From contig JAGFNK010000298.1 of the NCBI GenBank assembly GCA_025769875.1, positions 1 to 64,000 of the forward strand: a stretch of 64,000 nucleotides of DNA. The letters run 5' to 3'. Under the pieces are notes generated by a model. The model saw only the letters and a program-made list of their open reading frames with translations. It was not told where the DNA came from and made no database searches. Made by a program: the position numbers and the translations under genes. This stretch comes from Russula earlei (Eukaryota; Basidiomycota; Agaricomycetes; Russulales; Russulaceae). The stretch's first letter is position 1, and each line of letters opens with the position of its first letter. This document shows, in pieces, positions 11,076 through 22,119 of the stretch.

Positions 11076-11998
11076 CCCTCATATCATGTGACAGTAGCAC
11101 GGTCGTGTGCCGGGAAGGAGCCCCCTCAGGAAGTGCACACCTGAGCCCATGGGGCGGTGAAGTGTGTCCAAGAATGCAGAATGACTTCATAAGACTGAAG
11201 CTCCAAAGAGGAGGAGCACCTAGCAGGAACGCGAGAACACGTTTGTTCATTTGACTGCACTCAGGTTCACACAGATGATAAGGGAACAACAGGGCAACTT
11301 TATTCAATGTGGTAGCAGATACAGGTTAGAACTAAGGCTAAGGGACAGGAAAAGCACAAAAGACAGGCATATGAAAGGAAATATAGACGTGAGAAGGGGA
11401 CCGAAGCTGGACGACATGAGGTATCGAGTTGTGGTCTCCAGCGGCTGTGGTAGTGGCGTGTGGCGATTTGTGAAGGATGGCCGAGGCCAGGTGTGGTGAC
11501 AAGGGGTGTGGTCGAGTCGCAATGCGAGGAGGGGGAGACAATGCAAAGGAGAGGCTGGAGGGGGGATAGGGAGAGTGCTGGTGGGTGGTCACTTGGGCGC
11601 TGATGGCACTGCCGAACGCGATTGTGGGTGGGACGATTGGAGAACTTGGATGGCCGATGCGAGGTAGAGGAGCAAGGGGGCATGGAAGTAGAAAGGGAGA
11701 GGGAAGACAGTGGCAGGCTGGGAAATGGACGCATAGGCGGCGTGCAGATCTCTGACTAACAAAATGAGAGTCTAGTAAAAAAGGGGAGAAAAGCATACCG
11801 AAATGTACAGTAGCAACACCGTCCAATGGCAACGAAGACGGCAGCATGGTACGGGGCTCTTTGGCTGTGCGCTGGGACTTGTCAGTGCATGGTGAAGGTG
11901 GGGGCGTTGAGGGCGAGGGCATGCGGTGGTTGATGGGGGCGAGGGTGGTGTGCTGGCGGCGATGATGATGATGATGTGAGGATGAAGAGGAGATGGCA
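11076..11998. other. Unassigned interior of the truncated TIR copy
   Basis: Base composition is purine-rich on the plus strand, and long open frames on the minus strand encode only Ser/Pro/His-rich low complexity. It resembles the interior of the 14,087-17,052 element in style, but I see no conserved protein. Confidence 0.35.
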
Positions 11999-12836
11999 CA
12001 AATTAAATGTCAAGGTATCATTGAGCACAGCATATCACCCACAGACAGATGGAGAAACAGAACGAGTTGACCAAGAACTAGAACAATACCTACGAATATT
12101 TTGCAACCACCAAGCGGACAATTGGGCAGAACTAATTCCCTTTATGGAGTTTTCACATAATGCCAGACAACACAGTGCTATGAACAAACCCCCTTTTGAG
12201 GTCTGGTATGGCTTTAATCCAACATTTGCTCCACCCCTTGTCTTTACATCAAAGTTCCCTTCAATCCAAGAAAGACTAACAAGACTAAACCAGCTCAGAG
12301 AAGAAGTAGCTGCCTCCCTGAACCAAGCAACTAAGATCATGAAGCAATCAGGACCTCAATCCTCCACATTTTGTTTTAAAGAAGGGGATCAAGTATGGTT
12401 GGAAGCCACAAATCTACAAACCACTCACCCAAAAGCAAAACTAGCCCCTCGACGCTATGGACCATTCAAAGTCATCACTGCCTATCCAGTAAATGTTCAC
12501 CTTGAGCTACCAAAGTCCTGGAAGATACACCCAGTTTTTCACCACTCCCTGATTAAACCTTACAAAGAAACCATTGCCCACGGTCCTAACTTCTCAAACA
12601 CGCCACTGGTACTAGTTGAAGGAGAAGAAGAATATGAAGTAGAACAGATCTTAAATTCTCGACTCTCCCCAAACTACAAAGGGATCCAATACCTAGTTAA
12701 ATGGAAAGGGTACACTGCTGCAGAAAATACCTGGGAACCAGCATGTAACCTATCAAGAGCGCAATTACTTGTCAAAGACTTCCATTGGAAATATCTGAAG
12801 GCACTTAAAATGATTCCCACCAGGAGTAACCCCTAA
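11999..12836 (+). pseudogene. Element B integrase C-terminus and chromodomain (plus copy)
   Basis: The open frame starts abruptly at KLNVK, inside the integrase core, and runs to a stop at 12,836. It contains STAYHPQTDGETE, the GPFKVITAYPV region, the IHPVFHHSLIKPY block and a chromodomain (QYLVKWKGYTAAENTWEP). It is nearly identical to the minus copy (8,528-9,362) but keeps CGA where that copy has TGA. No stop occurs within it, so it decayed less. The left edge is a rearrangement breakpoint, not a gene start. Confidence 0.8.
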
Positions 12837-13083
12837 ACCAACAACTCTCATCATGACCTCCGTCGATGACTATCTTTATTCTTGTCACCAAAGAACTTTT
12901 CAGAGAACCCCTGCAATTACATGCAGCCAATCGACCACAGCTATCCCCAAAACAATCCATAGAACAGGAGAGAACTCCCCACAAATGAACAGACTTCGAC
13001 TTTTCATATGCAAACTACTCCACCTTCCAAAGAAACAAGTCCCTACCATTGCAGGAGCAACAAGTCTATAAAGAGGGGATGAA
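12837..13083 (+). other. Element B 3' untranslated region and polypurine tract
   Basis: A noncoding spacer ending in AAAGAGGGGATGAA at 13,070-13,083, immediately before the LTR. It is the counterpart of 8,281-8,527 in the inverted copy. Confidence 0.7.
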
Positions 13084-13590
13084 TGTTACGAACCAAGGCC
13101 AGGTCCTGGCCATATATTGTCCTATTTCACTCAAGAGAGACCTCTCTCACTTTGCATTGCCAACTCCCTTCCATTTCTTGGGCTACCCCTCCTGTGGTGC
13201 AAGATATTGCTATTGCAACAGCACTATAACACAACCAGGCACCTGTTTCCTAATCGGGTAATCATTGCGTGGCAGCAACGTGGTCACCCAGCCACCAAGA
13301 ACCCAAAACAGTGGCTCCAATGACATCATGGCTGACTTAGCAACTCCACAGTGACCTCATAGGCTCACTAAGCACTCCACAGTGACATCATAATGATGTC
13401 ATCGCTCCACAATGATCAGTAATGCGCTCAGTAAGCCTGAAACTTGACACAAGCGAGTTTATGCCTCTGTAGTCCTATTGGATGGTACCAAAGGGTCTAG
13501 AATAGTTCCAGTTCTTTGTAATTGACCCTGTACACTGTATATAAGCCCCAATGAAGCATGGCAGTCATCAGACTGTCCATTTGTGATACT
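13084..13590 (+). repeat. LTR-B, 3'-truncated
   Basis: TGTTACGAACCAAGGCC to CCATTTGTGATACT matches the first ~507 bp of LTR-B in sense orientation. The match stops just after the TATA box and the AGACTGTCCA start motif, so the remaining ~320 bp are lost. Confidence 0.8.
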
Positions 13591-14086
13591 GGGCTGCCAT
13601 CTGACAAGGCAGAGCTGCTCTCCCAACTCAACATAGCAATCATGTGAATACCAAGTGAAACCCCTCTGGCAACAGTGGGAAATCCACTCAGCAAGTTCTC
13701 GAAAGATCCTTCAACCCTTGTCTGGGGTCCCACAGATGACAACTGGGAAGAGGTGCTGAACCTGATTGTAGTACACCCCCATGGGCATGCAGAGTCTGTG
13801 TGACTTGATCCAAGTGTGGGTACAGACAGGGAAGAAACTGAGAGGGCAAGCAAGAGTCAAGACATGAGGCTTGATGTCTTGGAGGTGATGAGCTTGATGT
13901 CTTGGAAGTGCAGGTGTGAGACCAGATGTGTGTGTGCATGTGTTCTTGAAGGAAAAGAGGAAGATCTTGAGGGAGTCAAAGTGCACAGATGTAGATGATA
14001 ACAAGGATGCAAGGAAGCCAGAACTGCTGATTCAATTCACTGAGCTGTGAAGGACTCATATTCAAAACTGTAGCTATTGGGCATTA
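13591..14086. other. Unassigned spacer
   Basis: No convincing gene. Short open frames on both strands lack conserved domains. A repeated GATGTCTTGGA motif is present around 13,870-13,905. Confidence 0.3.
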
Positions 14087-14494
14087 TTGCCGTTTTCAGC
14101 GCACTTGGCGGAGCTTGAATTCCACCCAAATCGGCGCAGAAACCCCCTCAAACATGCGGGATGAATATCTCCCTCAAAACAGCTTCAATTCATATGAAAA
14201 TTATTGTCCCTGAATTGCCTGAATGAGGGCTAGGCAGCCCCATTGTTTTCATGAGATTTGAGTGAGAATTGGTGGAGCTGGACTCAAGCCACCTCCACAT
14301 GTGTATTAGATGAATTACAACTCAAAATCATGGTCTATATCTATTATTTTTCCCTCATGTTGTACCCATGGGCTGTCTTGAGGCAGCCCCATAGTGTTTT
14401 TGACTCAAGTGTTGTGGTGTGCAACATTGTTTCCAGTGCAATTGGAGTCGCGGCCAGCCACTCATCACCCCTCTCACCTCTCGATTCTGACCAT
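14087..14494 (+). repeat. Left terminal inverted repeat
   Basis: About 408 bp, the reverse complement of 16,638-17,052 with scattered substitutions. The match extends to the CTCTCxATTCTGACCAT motif. Confidence 0.85.
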
Positions 14495-16378
14495 CCTTCT
14501 TGTTTTTCACAGACAGAGAGGAGTGGGTTGCAAAGAGGGGTCCTATTCTGAACTCTTTCTACTACAGAGTAGCTAGGGTGTTTTTATATACAGGAGAGAG
14601 GTACTAGAGATGAATGGCATGAAAGTGAATCAAGACTGGTTGAGACGGTTGAGGCGGTCGTGAAAGGCTTGAGACGCGAACGCGTCTAGTGTGCCGAGGC
14701 GTGCATGGGCACGTGATCAGGTGGCGAGGGCTGGGCGATGCGATCGAGGTCTTGATGTCGCACTGCAAGATGGCTTGTGGTGTGCAGGTCGGTGGACTGC
14801 CTGGAACGAGAGGGAGGTGGCAAGGGATGAAAGGGAGCTGAGGTGTCAGTCTCATGTCGTGTCGTGTCGCAGTTTTCGCATGTGATTTCGAGGCCAGCCA
14901 TAATCTTCCTTACACCTCCCAGGGGCTTGAAACTTTGACTGTCCTCGGTCAAGCGTCTGAATGCGAGTGTTTTGAGCCTTTCACGTCTGAATTGAGGCAG
15001 GCGGTCGCGGCTGCTTGTGCTGCGGAAGACAGCGAAGGTGGCGATCGGCTGATGGCGATGACTGGAAGAGGCGAGGGCGATGGGAAACAGAGGCGATGGA
15101 GACGAGGGCGGCAGTGACGAAGATGGCGGCTGCAGTGTGGTGGTGTTGTCTTGTGGCGGTGGCAGGCGTGGTCGTCTCCATTGCAGGTGGTGGCAGCAGG
15201 CGTGGACAAGGAGCGAAGGCGTAGGCGGTGAGCAGTGAGTTCAGTAGATAGAGACGTAGGTGGCGAGGACTCGAGAAAGAGGATGCGTGGGGCGGCTTGC
15301 GCGGGGGTGGGATCTGTCGTCTTGCAGGCAGCAGGTGGCAGGGGTCGTCTCCACTGCAGGTGTCGGCAGCAGACTGTGGGCGAGAGCGCTGCGAACAGGA
15401 TGGGGAGGCGATGTGGGAGGCGGCATGCGGTGTGCTGTTGGCGTCGGCGACTGCTTCTCCTGCGGCAGGCGGCTTCTGCTCCTGTTGTGGCGTGTCGTGG
15501 CTAAGTTCGTGGCCGAGGCCTTCTTGGTCTTCTGGGGTGGTGCTGGTGGCGAGGGGTTGCGACAGGTGCGGCGGTGCTGGTGTCGCGCGAAACTACTAAA
15601 GCGGCAGGCTGAGACTGAGAAGACTGAGGCTGAGACTGAGAAGGTGGCGGTGGACTGAGCTGGTGCGATGGTGGAGGCAGACAGGGCAGAGGCAACGACT
15701 GAGGGCGATGCAGGGGCGACGGCGGCAGGTGGCTGACAAGGGCATGGCGGCGGTGGCTTGTGAGACAGTGGTGGAGATGGCAGTGTGTGGCGCTAAGACG
15801 TCGGTGGCTGAGGCTGAGGCTATGGTGGCGGCTGATGAGACTAAGGCGGCTGGCAAGGCTAAGAGCGCAGGTGGCGGCAGTTCACTGATCTGAAGCTGGG
15901 GTGACAGGAGATGGCTGGCAAAACTAGGGGTGCAGTGGCGGCAGCTGAGACTGAGAAGGCTGAGGCTGAGGGCAGGGTGGAGACGGTGGCGGCTGGTGAT
16001 GCTGGTGCTATGACGGACTGGGCTGAACTGACGAGTACGGGCGAGGCTAAGACGGAGACTGATGCGAAGTTGGCAGCTGGCACGACTGAGGCTACTGTGG
16101 CAACGGGCGAGGCAACGGACGAGACTGAGGGCGACGAGATGACTGAGGGCGTGGGAGCGGATGAGACGAAGGTGGGGGTGGCAGACGAGGCTGCGAGGGC
16201 TGAAGTGGCGGGCAGTGCTAAAACGTCGGTGGGCGAGGTTGAGATGGTGGTTGTGCATGGAGCTGAGACAGTGGCCATAGCAGGCGACACTGAGGGCGCG
16301 GGAGCTGGTTGGGCTAAGACAGGGACAGTGGCGATAGGCGATGTCACGGCTGAGGCTACGGCGGCGGGGACAGACGAG

Positions 16379-16470
16379 GTGGCGACGATGGCGAATGCGG
16401 GCGATGCTGGGACGGCGAGGGCAGGTGGCGACGATGGCGAATGCGGGCGATGCTGGGACGGCGAGGGCAG
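16379..16470 (+). repeat. 46-bp tandem duplication inside the long-TIR element
   Basis: Two identical 46-bp units, 16,379-16,424 and 16,425-16,470, each starting GTGGCGACGATGGCGAATGC. They are a recent duplication in GC-rich low-complexity sequence. Confidence 0.85.
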
Positions 16471-16637
16471 GTGGAGCCGAGGCGATGATGGCTGGCAAGT
16501 CGAGGATGGCGGCGGTGAATGAGGTGACGGGAACGGCGGACGAGGTGGGAACCGCAGGGACGATGGGCAAGGCAGGCGAGGCAGAGGCAATGGTGCACAA
16601 TGTAGGGACGGAGGCTGGAGCGGGCATGGGCGCAGGG

Positions 16638-17052
16638 TATGTGTATGGTCAGAATGGAGAGGTAAGAGGGGCAATGAGTGGCTGGCCGTCACTCCAATCA
16701 CACTGAAAACAATTTTGCACACCACAACACTTGAGTCAAAAAAACTATGGGGCTGCCTCAAGACAGCCCATGGGTACAACATGAGGGAAAAATAATAGAT
16801 ATAGACCATGATTTTGAGTTGTAATTCATCTAATACACATGTGGAGGTGGCTTGAGTCCAGCTCCACCAATTCTCACTCAAATCTCATGAAAACAATGGG
16901 GCTGCCTAGCCCTCATTCAGGCGATTCAGGGACAATAATTTTCATATGAATTGAAGCTGTTTTGAGGGAGATATTCATCCCGCATGTTTGAGGGGGTTTC
17001 TGTGCCGATTTGGGTGGAATTCAAGCTCCGCCAAGTGCGCTGAAAATGGCAA
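16638..17052 (-). repeat. Right terminal inverted repeat
   Basis: About 415 bp, mirror of the left repeat. It ends ...GCTGAAAATGGCAA before TA. Confidence 0.85.
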
Positions 17053-17054
17053 TA

Positions 17055-17378
17055 AATACTGTACCTAAGACAAACTGGAAGACAATCTACAGTAAAGTCC
17101 TATCCTTCCTACTGCAATGTCCAAGAGTGCAAGGTGGTGCAGTGATGACATAGGGGTGACACACTATGGGCAGCAAGCCCTCAGGTGAGGCAATGATGAC
17201 GATGTGCATGTGTCATCTGGGTCTGCTAGACATGTGGTGGGGGCAAGGGCAATGCTTGAGAGTTGGTCAGAGGTGTCATGAACCATTCTCCAGAGAGGGC
17301 CCTTGAAGGACCCTTCCTTATGAGAGGAAACCCAGCCTCTATGGTGTCACCCTGTTCACACGAGCAAAAGGGGTGAGT
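17055..17378. other. Unassigned spacer
   Basis: 324 bp between the long-TIR element and solo LTR-A. No gene seen. Confidence 0.3.
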
Positions 17379-17383
17379 AGAGG

Positions 17384-18237
17384 TGTCCACAATATTGCGC
17401 GAGCATTGTCGCGCAAGCAATTCTTGGCACAATCGACATACAGCAAGCCCCACTTAATGGCAACCCTTTTAGCAATAAAAGACAGTATTAGGACCTTCCG
17501 AAGGACCCTTAAGGACGACTCTAGATGCTCTACAATAGGCACTAACGCAGTATCAAAGACCCTACAACACATTATTAGACTAACTCTAATAACTATAGAA
17601 TGAACTATAAAGCAATACTAAGGACCTTAATAGAAGTATTAGGGTCGACTCTAAGGACCCTAATAGAACTATATAAGGGGCCTTATAAGATAACACTATT
17701 CCCTAAACCAAACTACAAGTCCTCAAATGACCGGCCCTAAACTAACTAACAGAAAATGAATCAGGTGCTTGCACATGTACTAAAGCAGTGAACACATGGA
17801 CAGGGAAGGCTCTTACTCATCAAGAGAAGCCTTCTTACTCAGCAGCTTACTGAGCATGACTGAGCATGCTCAGTAAGTGCACTCCAACTTCTTACTCATC
17901 ACTCTTTTGTGCTTGATAACAAGGTTATGACTTGTTCCCTATTTAGCAGTTCTCTTGTAGTATATAAGCACTCAATAAAGTAATGGACAGTCCTCAGACT
18001 GTCCATTTGTTTACAGCACTCTCCATCTCTGGGATACTCCTTTAAGGACCATCCCCTTGTGACTACCCTGGCTCCTTCCCTGCATACCTGCTCGACCTTA
18101 CCAGTGACCATACCTCTTTGGTATTTGTTACTGCTCTGGACTCTATTACTTGCCCATGCCATCTTGGACGTCTATCAACTTGTCTTTGAACTAACCCCTC
18201 ACTCTTGAACTGGATTGTTCAACAGTGAGTCTTGACA
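17384..18237 (+). repeat. Solo LTR-A with target duplication AGAGG
   Basis: TGTCCACAATATTGCG to GAGTCTTGACA, 854 bp, is flanked by AGAGG at 17,379-17,383 and 18,238-18,242. It defines the full length of LTR-A. The 5' part holds degenerate AAGGACC repeats. The 3' part has TATATAAG and the AGACTGTCCA start motif and matches 178-537. Confidence 0.9.
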
Positions 18238-18268
18238 AGAGGGGTGAGAACATAACGCTGAAGGGGGA

Positions 18269-19096
18269 TGTCAAGACACATACTGCTGATCACTAAGGAC
18301 TCAGGAGCAGGTGGGCAAGGGTCAGAACAGACGGTACGTGGTGTAAACGGCGTTGAACAGGAGGACGAGCCAAACGACTAGAAGATACCAGATGGGGACT
18401 GGTACGTGTTGCAAGAGGCAGAGGCGAAGAGTAGAGGCCAGTGCAGCGAGGGACTTTAAACAAGGCAGTCGTTGAAGAGTACCTTGAGGACGAGGGAGGA
18501 CTTTAGACTGAGCGGTCGCAGGGGAGTACCCAGGAAGATGAGAGTATCACAAATGGACAGTCTGACAACTGCCATGCTTCATTGGGGCTTATATACAGTG
18601 TACAGGGTCGATTACAAAGAACTGGGACTATTCTAGACTCTTTGGTACCATCCAATAGGACTACAGAGGCATAAACTTGCTTGTGTCAAGTTTCGGGCTT
18701 ACTGAGCGCATTACTGATCATTGTGGAGCGATGACATCATTATGATGTCACTGTGGAGCGCTTAGTGAGCCTATGAGGTCACTGTGGAGTCGCTCAATCA
18801 GCCATGATGTCATTGGAGCCTTGATGACATCAGATGATTTATGCAACAGTTTCTAAGAGTTTGTGCCGCTGTTTCAGGTCCTTGGTGGCTGGGTGGCCAT
18901 GTGGCTGCCACGCAATGATTACCTGATTAGGAAACAGGTGCCTGGTCATGTTATAGTGCCTTTGCAATAGCGATATCTTGTACCGCAGGAGGGATAGCCC
19001 AGAAAATGGAAGGGAGTCAGTAATGCAAAGTGAGAGAGGTCTCTCTTGAGTGAAATAGGACAATCTATGGCCAGGACCTGGCCTTGGTTCGTAACA
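18269..19096 (-). repeat. Solo LTR-B with target duplication GGGGA
   Basis: 828 bp, the same length as the 7,453 and 43,109 copies, flanked by GGGGA at 18,264-18,268 and 19,097-19,101. It lies only 31 bp from the end of the solo LTR-A. Confidence 0.95.
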
Positions 19097-19101
19097 GGGG
19101 A

Positions 19102-20208
19102 TGAATGTGGTGGATAAAGGAGCCTAGTGGTGCAGAGGATAGATGTAGGCAAGAGAGCACAAGGAGTTGGATGGCAAGGTGAGTGATGTTGATGGCAATC
19201 GACTTGAGCTGTTGTCACAGTTCTCAGGCACAGAGTGGGGTATGTGCGGGGATAACATTGAGAGGAGTGTGCAAGATGGAAAGAGAAGGAGAGGGAAGGA
19301 GCAATGACAGTTGGAGGAAAGGGGGGAAAGGCAATGAAAGGTGAAGGGAGGATGTGTGGCATGGTCATGTGGTGCACCCACACTGACCATGGGCTCACAC
19401 ACCTTACATGATGAAGAGAGCATTTGGGTGGGGAGAGGATGCAATGCATGCCGCAGTGAAGGGCATGATGCAACAGGGTCAATATGGACTTGAAGGCTTT
19501 TTAGCATTCATCAGGTACTTCATGATGTGGTGTGGTTTGAAGGGTAGCATGTTTGAATCAAAGGTTGAAGCTATTCTGGAAGAGCAGGAAGCCTCATGTG
19601 GCACAAAATGGTGATATATAGAAGAGGGGGGGCAATTCCACACTGAAACAGAAGTTCCAACATATATGTGAAATGCCCATTCCACCACCCCCTTGGTCCT
19701 ACCTCTCCCCCACTATGACACCATGTGACCTTCAGGAAACCAGCCCAATGTAAAATGTTATCAATAAATAAGATGAGCAAGTGAACTGTAGAGGATGTAC
19801 CACATCGCCCAGCCCTTCATTGTCCAGGCTCGGCGCGGCGCAGGCCGAGCTGCAAGCGTGAGGCACATCTGGCCACAAAGGAAAGGGAGCTGGATGAACT
19901 CCAGGTCTCCGCTGTTCCTTGCAGTCTCCAAGTGAGGTGCAAAGCTATGTGGAATGTGGCTGGAACTGGGGCGAGATGGGCAAGGAGGGTCTCCGTGCCC
20001 TTGAGGGGATCGAGACTGCCCCCCCAAATGGCCTCGATGGTTAGTTGTGTCGCTTTGTTCTCTCCATCTCTCACTTTCTGAGCTGGCGGGGGGCTTTCAT
20101 ACATGCGTTCCCTTTTCTTTCTGACAAATTTGAATTGTCCCTTGGCACCCGTCAGGACGCGTTGGGCATGTCTTGACACTCGGGCACTCTCCACGCATCA
20201 TGCATATT
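19102..20208. other. Region without recognisable genes
   Basis: About 1.1 kb. Open frames are short and without conserved motifs; none is supported. Confidence 0.3.
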
Positions 20209-20213
20209 ATGCA

Positions 20214-20708
20214 TGTCACTGACTGGGGGCGGTGTCGCTGACAAATCGGTTCACACGCGAGACGAGCGCAGCGAGTTGAGTGAGACGCTAAGTTCTCGTG
20301 AGTTTCGGGGATCTCGGAGACGATACTGTCAAAACAGATATGTTCCGCGGAGAGGGGAAATCACGAATAAGTCTTCGCGTTGGGAAGACTTATGAGTGAT
20401 AAAGATTTCAGATGATTTGCTTGAGGTCTTGCAAGCCTACAAGTTCCGAAGCGAGAAAACCAGTGATATTTCACAGGAGAACAAGCTTAGGGCTTGTCCT
20501 CATCAAACGACGGTCTTATATACATGCTAAATACTATATCAAATAGTATTCGTGAGGTAGAGGCGAGGCGATCGAACTGGAACATGCGAGAAACGTCTGG
20601 TATGCATGAGGCTAAGAAAAGAGTCATGAAACACGCGGGAAATTCGAGGTCTGTCCGGGTAGGCTTGTCCGGTTGCCGGTTCGGTCCGATGTACTGGTTC
20701 TTGTGACA
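20214..20708 (-). repeat. Element E 3' LTR
   Basis: 495 bp, TGTCAC...GTGACA on the plus strand, paired with 27,129-27,623. Confidence 0.95.
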
Positions 20709-20709
20709 T

Positions 20710-20728
20710 TACCCCCTTGTTAAGGTCT
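20710..20728 (-). other. Element E 3' polypurine tract
   Basis: The minus strand reads AGACCTTAACAAGGGGGTA just before the 3' LTR. The stop codon of ORF3 overlaps its start. An identical 19-nt copy lies at 23,382-23,400. Confidence 0.75.
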
Positions 20729-21816
20729 AACCTGTGTAGGGATGGACGTTAGAGACGCAACAGTGGGTATGATAGTGGAGTTGGTCCCGTGGAACTCGGC
20801 ATATTTTGTGTGCTTTGCAGCGTCGGTGTGGGGTCCTACAGAAGTCGGCTTTATGTCCATGACGGTTGCAGAGGACGCAGGTGGTAATCTTGGGACAGTC
20901 GACGGTATCGTGTCCCCCATCGAGACACCAGGAGCATTTGTCGGAGACACGGGGAGAGAACTGGTACCAGGGGTCCATGATCGCTTCTTTGGCATCCTTG
21001 TGTTCCTGTTTGGTTAGCTGTGGCATAGATTGGAACAGGATTCTGGGTTCGAGTCGAGTCTTGGCATTAGCTCTGGCTAATTTGACCTTGCTATCTCGAA
21101 TCTCCCACAGCATGTCATGGTAATGTCCTCTAGCCGTTACGAGTTGATTGGCCATTTGTCGCACTTTTTTAATAGCGAAACGATATCGAAGGACTTCAGC
21201 TTCGAGGGATAGATCTTCTTCAAAGGTGAGGGCTTCGTTGACGGCCTTGGTGTGTCTGAGTCCTTCTTGGAATAGGAAGGCGTCTTTTGTGGTAAGGAGG
21301 GGACGAGGATAGGGATCAGCTCGAGCTCGGATTGAGATTCGATGAGTAGGGTACCCGGGGCCATACGTCGCAGTGACTGATGGGAATCCATTGGTCAGAT
21401 TTGGTAGTACGAATCGTGGGGGAATTGTGTCGTCTTCGTTACCAGGGTCGGGGATCAGTATGTCAAGTCCCAGAGTTCCCTCCATCCAGTCATTTCCTAG
21501 TTCACGTAGCTCAGCTGTGGTGTCCGTTCCTGGAGCAATAGGTGTCGTATAAGCAGGTGGGGGAGTGACGTTGTCTTGTGGAGGTATTGGGACAAAGTTC
21601 TCATTAAGAAGTATTAAGTCGATTGGTTGTTGGGGAATGGGTGTGTCAAGTCGGGGGGGGAATAGGAACAGGGTCAGGAGAGGGGGAGTGGACGTGGTAG
21701 GATGGGCTGCGGGTAATTGGGGAGTTAGTTCCTCTAGTGGGGGAACGGTTGCCGAAAGCTTGCAGTATGGTGGGTAGGGTCTCTTCGTGCCAAAGTTCTT
21801 GAGCTTGCGCTATCAT
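20727..21816 (-). pseudogene. Element E ORF3: extra protein with two CCHC zinc knuckles
   Basis: The frame starts at ATG 21,816 (MIAQAQELWHEE). It changes frame once in a run of eight C (plus strand G, 21,653-21,660) and then continues open to the stop at 20,727. About 360 residues are implied. The N-terminal half is Pro/Thr-rich, the middle is a charged helical block (KKVRQMANQLVTARGHYHDM), and the C-terminus has two perfect CX2CX4HX4C knuckles (CSWCLDGGHDTVDC and CVLCNRHGHKADFC) followed by a Cys/His cluster. The knuckles resemble retroviral nucleocapsid, but Gag of this element has its own knuckle. It sits where env lies in retroviruses. I see no signal peptide or membrane segment. Function unknown; RNA binding is inferred from the knuckles. 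Confidence 0.65.
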
Positions 21817-22119
21817 GGCTGCATGTCACGCTGCACGGCGTATTAAGAGTTGAGTGTTAATAGTTGCGGCTGTGGATGGAGACGGTTCTCTGGAGATTGG
21901 TAGAGGAATGAAAGCTGGGGAGTGTGGAGGAGTAGGGACAAGAGTAATGGAAGAGGTAGTAGGTGAGTTGACGTTGGAGGACATGTTGGAATGGGGAGAA
22001 TAGGGTAGTGAAGAAATGTTGACTGGGGTTGGTGGTCTTTTATGTGTTGGGTCGTCCAGCCAGTAGCGGAGTAGAATTCTTTGAGGAGTCTGGGGGCGTT
22101 GAGGTTGTGATGGTCGACC
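21817..22119 (-). other. Element E pol 3' tail / spacer before ORF3
   Basis: This follows the chromodomain. Open minus frames encode Pro/Ser/Thr-rich sequence. It may be the pol C-terminus or an intergenic spacer. Confidence 0.4.

Larger units (their letters stand above)
14087..17052. mobile_element. Non-autonomous long-TIR element with TA target duplication
   Basis: Inverted repeats of about 410 bp (14,087-14,494 and 16,638-17,052) begin TTGCCGTTTTCAGCGCACTT on each side and are flanked by TA (14,085-14,086; 17,053-17,054). The 2.1-kb interior is GC-rich, strongly G-biased on the plus strand, and encodes only low-complexity Ala/Glu/Thr-rich (plus) or Ser/Pro-rich (minus) frames; I see no transposase. 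A TA target and internal deletion would fit a Tc1/mariner-type or other TA-specific family mobilised in trans. The family is not identified. Confidence 0.75.

Noticed and set aside
13084..13590. Complete 5' LTR for the plus-strand element B fragment
   Set aside because: It is downstream of the coding frame and polypurine tract, so it is the 3' LTR, and it is truncated.
15911..16522. Plus-strand Ala/Glu/Thr-rich ORF of 203 codons
   Set aside because: It follows imperfect GAGGCTGAGACT repeats, includes a 46-bp tandem duplication, and has no domain.
15596..16881. Minus-strand ORFs of 340 or more codons in the long-TIR element
   Set aside because: They are open because of GC-rich low complexity; both strands are open, composition is Ser/Pro/Ala/His only, and one ORF runs into the TIR.
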